From assembly GCA_003649715.1 (NCBI GenBank), contig QMSS01000085.1, positions 1 through 6,171 of the forward strand: a stretch of DNA of 6,171 nt, written 5' to 3'. This document shows, one piece after another, positions 1 through 5,370 of this stretch (within the stretch, counting starts at the first letter, position 1; the number at the start of each line of letters is the position of its first letter). The notes below the pieces were generated by a model, which saw only the letters and a program-made list of their open reading frames with translations, was not told the origin of the DNA and made no database searches. Origin of the DNA: Thermoplasmata archaeon (GTDB lineage: Archaea; Thermoplasmatota; E2; DHVEG-1). Made by a program: the position numbers and the translations under genes.

Positions 1-2
1 TA

Positions 3-809
3 AACTTCAGATGCCAGCCTTTAGAGAAAATACTGGAGGAAGCAAGACTTAACATCAAGCATGGAAATGGTGTGCTACTACATGCAGAAGATGTTCTACG
101 ATATAAAACACAGGGTTTTACACCAAATGAGAAGGAAGTAATAAAACTATTCAGAGAAATAAAAAAACTCACAAACCGTATTGGAATAAGTCACTTTGCA
201 CATGCATCGGTTGTATCCAAACCAAAACTGATAGAAAAAATATCAGAGCTAACAGAGGTTGGATCTAAAGAAAACCCATTTATAAGTGGACAGGTAGGCA
301 TTGAGACAGGCTCTGTCAGGCTGATAGCTAAACATATGCGAGGTAAAGCCAAGCCATTTAAGCCAGAGGAATGGCCTGAGATGATAATCGAATCCCATAA
401 AACTCTGGCAGATAACCAATGGGTTCCATGTAACACATTAATCATTGGCCTACCTGGAGAGAAACCTGATGACATCAGAAGAACAATAGAGCTAGTAGAA
501 AGCCTACATGAGTATAAATCCCTAATTGTACCACTATATTTTGTTCCAATTGGCCATCTAAGTGGAAAAGGATTTTTCAGAACTAAGCATATGCTCTCAG
601 AACATTGGCAGCTATTTGCAGCATGCATGAAACATGATTTCAAATGGATATACACACTTGCAGATCAAAACCTCCCAACAGCTAATATTAGCCGTTGGAA
701 AATATGGACGATAAAAAAAATTATTAGGATCATGGAGCGAAGACTGACACCCTGCATAGAACTCATGGAGGAGGGAATAGATCCGACAAATGCATCCAAA
801 AACATCTAA
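3..809 (+). CDS. Radical SAM (probably B12-binding type) protein, C-terminal part; 5' end outside window
   Basis: The frame is open from the left edge to a TAA at 807-809 and gives 268 residues. The GTG at 72 is only an internal Val codon, because the frame continues upstream without a stop. The pattern is that of the second half of a radical SAM barrel. There is a strand GQVGIETGS (about residues 96-104) followed by the helix of a KHMRGKAKPF segment. Next comes TLIIGLPGEKPDDI (about 144-157), the usual late-barrel Gly-Leu-Pro-Gly motif followed by an acidic helix. The CxxxCxxC iron-sulfur motif and any N-terminal cobalamin-binding domain would lie left of the window, so the B12 assignment rests on overall resemblance to archaeal B12-binding radical SAM proteins. 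The C-terminus is basic and Trp-containing, ending with two helical stretches. The substrate is unknown. The radical SAM fold is well supported; the subfamily is not. Confidence 0.8.
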   Translation, partial: NFRCQPLEKILEEARLNIKHGNGVLLHAEDVLRYKTQGFTPNEKEVIKLFREIKKLTNRIGISHFAHASVVSKPKLIEKISELTEVGSKENPFISGQVGIETGSVRLIAKHMRGKAKPFKPEEWPEMIIESHKTLADNQWVPCNTLIIGLPGEKPDDIRRTIELVESLHEYKSLIVPLYFVPIGHLSGKGFFRTKHMLSEHWQLFAACMKHDFKWIYTLADQNLPTANISRWKIWTIKKIIRIMERRLTPCIELMEEGIDPTNASKNI

Positions 810-825
810 AAAATTATTAGAAAAA
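808..825 (-). terminator. Oligo-T runs on the minus strand, probable terminator of the small minus-strand gene
   Basis: Read on the minus strand, A5 at 821-825 and A6 at 808-813 become T5 and T6 runs. They lie about 140 bases beyond the last minus-strand stop at 966 and at the very end of the convergent radical SAM gene. This is the expected place for an archaeal oligo-T terminator. The evidence is only compositional. Confidence 0.35.
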
Positions 826-941
826 CTTCCCTCTCCCTTTGGTGTTCCTCCAATGTCTTATAAAACCCTACTCTTTAACCTGGAGAAACAGCTGATACGA
901 ATCCCTGACCTCACTCAGTAGAGACACGTAGAAATAATCAG

Positions 942-967
942 TTTTTTTTGTGTGTCCCCCTTTTTTT
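942..967 (+). terminator. Two oligo-T runs, probable terminators of the radical SAM transcript
   Basis: A run of eight T (942-949) and a run of seven T (961-967) follow the radical SAM stop by 130-150 bases. Archaeal RNA polymerase terminates at such oligo-T tracts without needing a hairpin. A short pairing CTGAT (893-897) with ATCAG (937-941) ends directly at the first run. If used, they give the + transcript a 3' tail that overlaps the tail of the minus-strand small gene. Confidence 0.5.
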
Positions 968-1049
968 ATGGCTCGTTTACCCATATTATAGGTATATCCT
1001 GTGGTATCATCTTCTTATTACTCTTCGTCTTATCTTCTTTTTTATCCAT
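966..1049 (-). CDS. Small ORF, 27 residues, in frame with and downstream of the 39-residue ORF
   Basis: ATG 1049-1047 to TAA 968-966 encodes a lysine-rich, strongly charged start (MDKKEDKTKSNKK) followed by an uncharged end (MIPQDIPIIWVNEP). It is in the same frame as the 1065-1184 ORF, separated only by that ORF's TAG and five more codons. A GAGG (minus strand, about 8 bases before the ATG) could serve as its own ribosome binding site. So it may be a second cistron, the C-terminal half of one 72-codon frame read through TAG, or the tail of a broken gene. No known family is recognised. Confidence 0.3.
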   Translation of the reverse strand: MDKKEDKTKSNKKMIPQDIPIIWVNEP

Positions 1050-1064
1050 CTCTGTATCCTCTCC

Positions 1065-1184
1065 CTACTTCCTAGTCTTATGAGCTAATGTTCTAGCTCG
1101 ATTTCCAACTAACAATAGCTTGGTTATGAATTCTATCTCCTTTGCCTCCTCAGCGGAGGATATTTGGCCAACTATCATCAACAT
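1065..1184 (-). CDS. Small hypothetical protein, 39 residues, possibly leaderless; unrecognised
   Basis: ATG at 1184-1182 opens a 39-codon frame ending at TAG 1067-1065. The product begins MLMIVGQISSAEEAKEIEF and ends ARTLAHKTRK. It has a short hydrophobic start, an acidic helix-prone middle and a basic tail. Three things argue that it is real. A TATA box GTTATAAAG (1215-1207, minus strand) is centred 27 bases before the ATG, which predicts a leaderless transcript starting at the ATG. The minus strand here is purine-rich, as in the confident genes of this window. The same frame continues past the TAG for another 32 codons of protein-like sequence (see 966-1049). I do not recognise a family and assign no function. 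It could also be a decayed gene remnant or chance. Confidence 0.4.
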   Translation of the reverse strand: MLMIVGQISSAEEAKEIEFITKLLLVGNRARTLAHKTRK

Positions 1185-1206
1185 TCTTTCTCTCTCCAAC
1201 TTATAT

Positions 1207-1215
1207 CTTTATAAC
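1207..1215 (-). promoter_or_regulatory. TATA box for the small minus-strand ORF
   Basis: On the minus strand the sequence GTTATAAAG is centred at about 1211, 27 bases from the A of the ATG at 1184. That is the typical archaeal TATA-to-start distance and implies a leaderless mRNA. A second TATA-like CTTTATAAG lies at 1228-1220 and would start transcription about 13 bases further upstream. No experimental support is visible. Confidence 0.4.
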
Positions 1216-1520
1216 TCTGCTTATAAAGGACTTGTTGTACAAGTGTTATCAGATATCTTTACAGTTCTTATCCAAAAAATAATTCAAAAAACCTGCCAAT
1301 CTTTATCCCCTCATTTCTAATAAAAAATTTTTTGGTTAACATTCACATTCTAAAACATTAAAATAAATGTTCAGAGTTATAACGTAAAAGAATTTACCTC
1401 AGCAATAATGCTCAAAAAAGCATGTAACATCAGTTTTTGTTATAAAAAAACATCATTTGATATGTCCAAGACAAAAAGAGAGAATGTTCAGGAAAAAGAT
1501 AAAAATTTATTTCATCCCAA
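1216..1520. other. AT-rich intergenic stretch without a convincing gene; small inverted repeats
   Basis: This stretch separates the small minus-strand gene from the NMD3 promoter. It contains A6T6 (1322-1333), a perfect 6-base inverted repeat AACATT/AATGTT with a 6-base loop (1354-1371), and a hairpin ATGCT/AGCAT. It also has a second copy of AATGTTCAG (1366-1374 and about 1483-1491) and a TATA-like TTATAAAA at about 1440-1447. A 26-codon frame at 1462-1542 is basic and hydrophilic, but it overlaps the NMD3 TATA box and its ATG lies upstream of the start predicted from the nearby TATA. I see no tRNA, rRNA or CRISPR repeat. Confidence 0.5.
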
Positions 1521-1521
1521 A

Positions 1522-1530
1522 AAATATAAA
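1522..1530 (+). promoter_or_regulatory. TATA box of NMD3
   Basis: AAATATAAA is centred at about 1526 and predicts transcription start near 1552, about 13 bases before the NMD3 ATG. This agrees with the ribosome binding site found just downstream. Confidence 0.6.
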
Positions 1531-1550
1531 TCTTTTTTGTAGATCATAAA

Positions 1551-1555
1551 GAGGT
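1551..1555 (+). promoter_or_regulatory. Shine-Dalgarno site of NMD3
   Basis: GAGGT ends 9 bases before the ATG at 1565 and matches the anti-Shine-Dalgarno end of archaeal 16S rRNA. asnA has an AGGTGA at the same 9-base spacing, which supports both start choices. Confidence 0.6.
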
Positions 1556-1564
1556 TACAGTAGG

Positions 1565-2608
1565 ATGTTTTGTGTTGAATGCGGGCAAGAAGGTCATATA
1601 TTCAGAAATGGTTTATGTATTGGATGTTATATAAAAAGTCATAGCTTCTCAAATGGTCCCAAAATTATAGACCTTGTTAGATGTCCTCACTGTGGGTCAT
1701 ATAGATACAAAAACAGCTGGCTGTCAGGGGATTTCAAAGAAATTATACAGCATATTATTAAGAATTCCTTTTATGTCAATAAAGAACTTAAAAAAACTGG
1801 GATGTCCATAGAATGTAACGAGACAGATGAGACTACTACATGTAAAGTGATTGTATCAGGTTTCTTAGATGGCATACCAGTTTCCGAGAAGCATATGTTA
1901 AACATACGTCTGAAAAAAATGGTTTGTGATGTATGCTCCCGTCGTTTTGGAGGATACTATGAGGCAGTTCTTCAGATAAGAGCAGATAAACGAAAGCTAT
2001 CAGAAGATGAGCTCAAAATGATTAGATCGATGATTGAAGGTTTTGTTGAAAATCTGAGAATAAAAGGTAATAGAGGGCTTTTTATAACAGACACAGACAT
2101 GAGGCATGGCGGAGTTGATTTTTATCTAAGTGAAAGTAAACCAGCTCAGACTATTGCCAAAAAAATCTATGAACATTTTGGTGGAGAGATCAAACAGTCA
2201 TCAAAAAACATTGGCATGAAAAACGGCAGGCAAATCTACAGGATGACATATCTAATTAGGCTTCCGAGTTATCAGAAAAACTGTTTTATATCACTTAACA
2301 ACTCATTTTTCCTTATACTATCCATCTCTAGAAACAAGATTCGTGTGGTAGAGCTTTCCAGCTGGAAGGAAACAATTTTTGATAGCAAAACTCTTCAGAA
2401 AGCCACTGTTATGGGTCACGAGAAGCTTATTAAAAATGCTATTGTTGTTAGTCAGTCTAAAGATGAAATCCAGATTATGGATCCTGATACATACAAGGTA
2501 GTCTATGTCAGAAAACCTCAACCAATGTTTTTTGATTCAGACAAGGTTAAGATAGTCAAACTGGATGACCATATATTTTTGTTTCCAGAGAAAACAAAGT
2601 TGTTTTAA
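1565..2608 (+). CDS. NMD3 family protein (large ribosomal subunit biogenesis factor)
   Basis: This 347-residue protein is the archaeal relative of eukaryotic NMD3, the adaptor that binds the inter-subunit face of the large ribosomal subunit late in maturation. Archaea have no nuclear export, so here it presumably acts in 50S maturation or quality control in the cytoplasm. The N-terminal zinc region is visible as CxxC pairs at Cys3/Cys6, Cys18/Cys21, Cys40/Cys43 and Cys121/Cys124. The last pair is followed by RRFGGYYEAVLQIR (126-139), the family signature. A further conserved block, DFYLSESKPAQTIAKKIYEH (185-204), leads into YRMTYLIRLP (225-234). The C-terminal third is beta-rich, in the place of the eIF5A-like part of the family. 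The start follows a TATA box and GAGGT site. The gene stands alone and converges on gatD. Identity is confident; the exact role in archaea is inferred. Confidence 0.93.
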   Translation: MFCVECGQEGHIFRNGLCIGCYIKSHSFSNGPKIIDLVRCPHCGSYRYKNSWLSGDFKEIIQHIIKNSFYVNKELKKTGMSIECNETDETTTCKVIVSGFLDGIPVSEKHMLNIRLKKMVCDVCSRRFGGYYEAVLQIRADKRKLSEDELKMIRSMIEGFVENLRIKGNRGLFITDTDMRHGGVDFYLSESKPAQTIAKKIYEHFGGEIKQSSKNIGMKNGRQIYRMTYLIRLPSYQKNCFISLNNSFFLILSISRNKIRVVELSSWKETIFDSKTLQKATVMGHEKLIKNAIVVSQSKDEIQIMDPDTYKVVYVRKPQPMFFDSDKVKIVKLDDHIFLFPEKTKLF

Positions 2609-2638
2609 AAAAACAAAAAAATAGAAGAAATTTTTTTT
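2607..2638. terminator. Bidirectional oligo-T terminator between NMD3 and gatD
   Basis: The 76-base gap between the convergent genes has T8 on the + strand (2631-2638), 23 bases after the NMD3 stop. It also has two A7 runs separated by a single C (2607-2613, 2615-2621), which read as T7 runs on the minus strand after gatD. Each strand thus has an archaeal-style oligo-T terminator; the gatD one overlaps the NMD3 stop codon. Confidence 0.6.
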
Positions 2639-2684
2639 GAGCTAAAATAACAGTTCAACTCTCTCCTCTTCTCTTTATCTTATC

Positions 2685-3974
2685 CTATATGAATGTATCA
2701 GCTCTAGTTCTCTCAGTTATTTCCCCAGCAATATTTGTTTTCATCAATCTCTCAATCTCCTCCCTGTTTTTACCATGTGCAAGCGCCCACATCAGTTTTA
2801 CAAATGCCGTCTCATGCAACATGTCCTCTCCAGATATAACTCCTGCTTTTATCAAATCTCTTCCATTAGAATATACATGCATGTTTATTCTTCCAAATAT
2901 GCACTGAGATGTCATAACAATAATGCTTCCATTGTCTATCAACTGTTTGATCTTTGGTATAACCCTGTTTGGCACATGTCCTAGTCCAGTTCCCACGAGA
3001 ACAACACCTTTTTTTTCCGGTATATCCTCTGGCCTAAGTCCAGGATATGAGTATACTATCCCGACATCCTCCTCCATCTTGTCATCAACCAATACTTTCC
3101 CATCTGTTTTTTTTCTGTATTCTACGTTGAACATTATTTTTCCATCTTCTATTTTTCCTAGTGGTATGTCATTAACTGTTTTGAATGCATCACGTCTGGA
3201 TGTATGAAACTTCCTCACTTTTGTCCCTCTATGTATAGTAGAAAAGGTATCTGAGATGTCTCCATGCATAACTACAACAACCTCCCCGATATCTGATTTA
3301 GAGGCTACTGTTGCAGCTGCTGTAAGATTTTGTGCAGCATCAGATGATGGCCGATCACTTGATCTCTGAGCACCAACTAAAACCACTGGTCCAGACAAGT
3401 TTCTAAGCATAAATGAAAGAGCAGCAGATGTGTATCCCATAGTGTCTGTTCCATGAGGTATAATCACACCATGGACGCCGTTATTCAGCTCCTTAGCCAC
3501 ATATCTAGCCAGTTTTTTCCAATGACTAACATCAATGTCTTCGCTGAACATCTGAAATGCGACATGAGCCCTCACATTACATATTTCAAATATTTCTGGA
3601 ACAGAAAATGCCAGCTCCTCTGCAGATGTAGCTGGATGAACCGCACCTGTCCTATAATCAACATAACAAGCTATCGTACCACCTGTCCCTATTATTGATA
3701 TAGTGGGCTTATTTGGATCAAATGGGATCTTCTTTGTTTTTCTTATACCCATTTTTTGTTTTTTTATAAGAACAATATCTGTGTTTCTATCCACTGCAAC
3801 ACCAATGTTGTAACCATTTTCCAGTTTGATAGTAACTATGTCATCACCGCTGAACTCATGATGCGGCATAAGCACTCCCTCCATGCCCTTCCCATCTTTT
3901 ATTATCCTTATCGTATCACCTATCTTAGCATCTACCGCTCTTAGTTTTTCCTCGATGTATCTCCTTCTTGTCAT
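2685..3974 (-). CDS. gatD: Glu-tRNA(Gln) amidotransferase subunit D
   Basis: GatD is the amidase subunit of the archaeal GatDE enzyme. It releases ammonia from glutamine or asparagine, which GatE uses to convert Glu-tRNA(Gln) to Gln-tRNA(Gln). From ATG 3974-3972 it has 429 residues, a usual length for the family. A small N-terminal beta-barrel domain (about 15-75) precedes an L-asparaginase-type domain. That domain starts with IIGTGGTIACY (94-104, nucleophile Thr100) and has HGTDTM (174-179, second catalytic Thr-Asp pair). It continues with VGAQRSSDRPSSDAAQNL (200-217) and SQCIFGRINMHVYSNGR (356-372). An upstream TTG at 3989 would add five residues, but it lies above the start predicted from the TATA box, so I prefer the ATG. 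The stop is TAG. gatE is not in the window. The gene is divergent from asnA. Confidence 0.95.
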   Translation of the reverse strand: MTRRRYIEEKLRAVDAKIGDTIRIIKDGKGMEGVLMPHHEFSGDDIVTIKLENGYNIGVAVDRNTDIVLIKKQKMGIRKTKKIPFDPNKPTISIIGTGGTIACYVDYRTGAVHPATSAEELAFSVPEIFEICNVRAHVAFQMFSEDIDVSHWKKLARYVAKELNNGVHGVIIPHGTDTMGYTSAALSFMLRNLSGPVVLVGAQRSSDRPSSDAAQNLTAAATVASKSDIGEVVVVMHGDISDTFSTIHRGTKVRKFHTSRRDAFKTVNDIPLGKIEDGKIMFNVEYRKKTDGKVLVDDKMEEDVGIVYSYPGLRPEDIPEKKGVVLVGTGLGHVPNRVIPKIKQLIDNGSIIVMTSQCIFGRINMHVYSNGRDLIKAGVISGEDMLHETAFVKLMWALAHGKNREEIERLMKTNIAGEITERTRADTFI

Positions 3975-4007
3975 AACACATCTGCCCAATTAGTACATCA
4001 ATACATG

Positions 4008-4016
4008 TTTTTAAAG
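4008..4016 (-). promoter_or_regulatory. TATA box of gatD
   Basis: On the minus strand CTTTAAAAA is centred at 4012. It predicts transcription start near 3985, leaving an 11-base leader before ATG 3974 and excluding the TTG at 3989. No Shine-Dalgarno match lies before the ATG. The purine-rich AGGAGGGAGGT just upstream (4032-4022, minus strand) sits where a BRE would be and is too far away to be a ribosome binding site. Confidence 0.5.
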
Positions 4017-4177
4017 AATTTACCTCCCTCCTAAATTTTCGGTTCAAAAGAAATATATTCAGCTGATTCAACTCATCAAAAATATTTCACAACCACTATT
4101 ATTGTGCCCAATTCGGATCCCCACGACTTTTATTTATCCCAACAAATACTACAATTCCTATAGTTTATCATTAGAAA

Positions 4178-4191
4178 AGGATTTATATCCT
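4178..4191. promoter_or_regulatory. asnA TATA box inside a perfect inverted repeat (candidate operator)
   Basis: The TATA-like TTTATAT (4182-4188) lies within AGGAT-TTAT-ATCCT, a perfect 5-base inverted repeat with a 4-base centre. Transcription would start near 4210, just ahead of the asnA ribosome binding site. A repressor dimer bound here would block TBP. That is inference; the symmetry and position are what the sequence shows. Confidence 0.4.
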
Positions 4192-4209
4192 ATCCATATA
4201 CCAGATTTT

Positions 4210-4215
4210 AGGTGA
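4210..4215 (+). promoter_or_regulatory. Shine-Dalgarno site of asnA
   Basis: AGGTGA is a full match to the archaeal anti-Shine-Dalgarno sequence and ends 9 bases before ATG 4225. This favours that start over the in-frame ATG at 4234. Confidence 0.6.
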
Positions 4216-4224
4216 AAATAGGGT

Positions 4225-5300
4225 ATGTCAACCATGAATAAGAAAGCAGATCTCGCAGGACCCGGTGTCGGAAGCTATGAGGAATTGGAGAAAATACTTC
4301 CTAAAAACTACCACTCCATTCTGAACCGGAGAGATACACAAAAAGCCATATTTGCATTAAAAGACTACATAGAAGAGCACCTATGTAAAGAACTCAACCT
4401 TATGAAAGTTACTGTACCTCTGATTGTAGATGCAGAAAGTGGTATAAACGATTATCTAGACAGAGATGGATCACGCACTCCAATAGAATTTCCTTGTGGA
4501 CTAGGTCTAAAAAAACCATACGTGCTCAAATAGTGCAAGCTGCAACCAAATGGAAAAGATTTGCCTTAAAACAATTCGACTGTAAAGTAGGAGAAGGTAT
4601 ACTCACAGACATGCGTGCCGTACGTAAAGATTACTCCCTCGATCATGATCACAGTGCATATGTAGATCAATGGGACTGGGAAAAGTCATCATCGAAGAAC
4701 AACGTAACCTCCAGTATCTCAAAAAGATTGTAAACAAGATATGGAAAGTCATCAAAGGAGCAGAAACCTATATACAGGACCTATTCCCACAGCTCAAAAC
4801 AGACAAATACCCCAATCTACCAAGAAAGACTCGTGAAACCGAAATACTAAAAGAACACCCAGCTATCTTTATACTCGGCATAGGCTACCCACTAAAAGAT
4901 GGCTACCCACATGAACTCAGAGCACCAGACTATGATGATTGGATAACCGAAACAGTATCAGAAGATGGAAGACCCATGCATGGTCTCAACGGAGACATAC
5001 TAGTTTGGAACCCTGTGACACAGAGACGACACGAACTAACATCCATGGGAATACGCGTCGACCCAGAAACACTAAAAAAACAGCTGGAGATGTCCGGCCT
5101 ACTTCACTTCCTTAACTACAGATACCACCAAGCAATCATAAACAATGAAATACCCCTCAGCATCGGAGGGGGGCATAGGACAGTCAAGAACATACATGCT
5201 ACTACTAAGAAAAACTCATCTTGGAGAAGTAAGCATAACAGTATGGCCAAAAATACTCTGCGAAATATGCAAGAAAAAAAACATACACGTACTTGAATAA
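4225..5300 (+). pseudogene. asnA: Aspartate--ammonia ligase (AsnA), frame broken three times
   Basis: AsnA makes asparagine from aspartate, ammonia and ATP; its fold is that of class II aminoacyl-tRNA synthetases. Joining three frame changes gives a complete protein of 358 residues against about 330 in E. coli, the extra length being mainly N-terminal. Motifs in order are TKWKR (108-112), YVDQWDWE (146-153), RAPDYDDW (233-240), GLNGDILVWNPV (254-265), SMGIRVD (274-280) and GGGIGQSR (315-322), so all the catalytic blocks are present. Every break is in a homopolymer. A7 at 4509-4515 is one A short. A4 at 4681-4684 is one A short. G6 at 5168-5173 has one G too many. Left uncorrected, the first frame stops after 102 residues. 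The rejoined frame ends at TAA 5298-5300. Either the read has base-calling indels, or this is a very recently inactivated gene, or slippage rescues part of it. The family is known mainly from bacteria, so transfer is possible. It is divergent from gatD and precedes truA by 70 bases. Confidence 0.88.
4509..4515 (+). other. First asnA frame break: in-frame A AAA AAA slip heptamer
   Basis: The zero frame reads CTA AAA AAA CCA and soon meets a TAG. The homologous continuation (ACC ATA CGT, Thr-Ile-Arg) is in the -1 frame. The seven A are phased exactly as the X XXY YYZ heptamer of -1 frameshifting, and are equally suited to polymerase slippage or to a missed base in sequencing. Confidence 0.8.
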
Positions 5301-5315
5301 AAAAACAGTACCAAT

Positions 5316-5326
5316 TTAATATATTT
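5316..5326 (+). promoter_or_regulatory. Probable TATA box of truA
   Basis: TTAATATATTT, centred at about 5321, predicts transcription start near 5347 with a 24-base A-rich leader. No clear Shine-Dalgarno match precedes ATG 5371. There is no oligo-T terminator after asnA, so read-through from asnA is also possible. Confidence 0.4.
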
Positions 5327-5370
5327 CTCAAAAAATAATTTAGCAGAATTGAAAAAAGAGAAAAAAACCT

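Noticed and set aside
191..655. 154-codon minus-strand open frame
   Set aside because: It lies wholly inside the well-supported radical SAM gene, has no family resemblance, and is a shadow of that gene's codon use.
845..870. Hairpin CTTTGG/CCAATG as a structured RNA
   Set aside because: The stem is four to six pairs with a mismatch, too weak to claim.
1120..1320. 66-codon plus-strand open frame
   Set aside because: The + strand here is pyrimidine-rich, unlike the coding strands of this window. The frame has no ribosome binding site or TATA box at a fitting distance, and it overlaps the more protein-like minus-strand frame.
1462..1542. 26-codon plus-strand ORF (MSKTKRENVQ...)
   Set aside because: Its ATG lies before the start predicted from the nearest TATA, it overlaps the NMD3 TATA box, and it has no ribosome binding site.
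2689..3944. Several plus-strand open frames of 60-95 codons
   Set aside because: All are antisense to gatD, whose catalytic motifs are unambiguous on the minus strand.
3990..4075. Possible minus-strand C/D box RNA (TGATGA and CTGA elements)
   Set aside because: A C-like box and one CTGA are present, but no proper final D box or terminal stem closes the unit.
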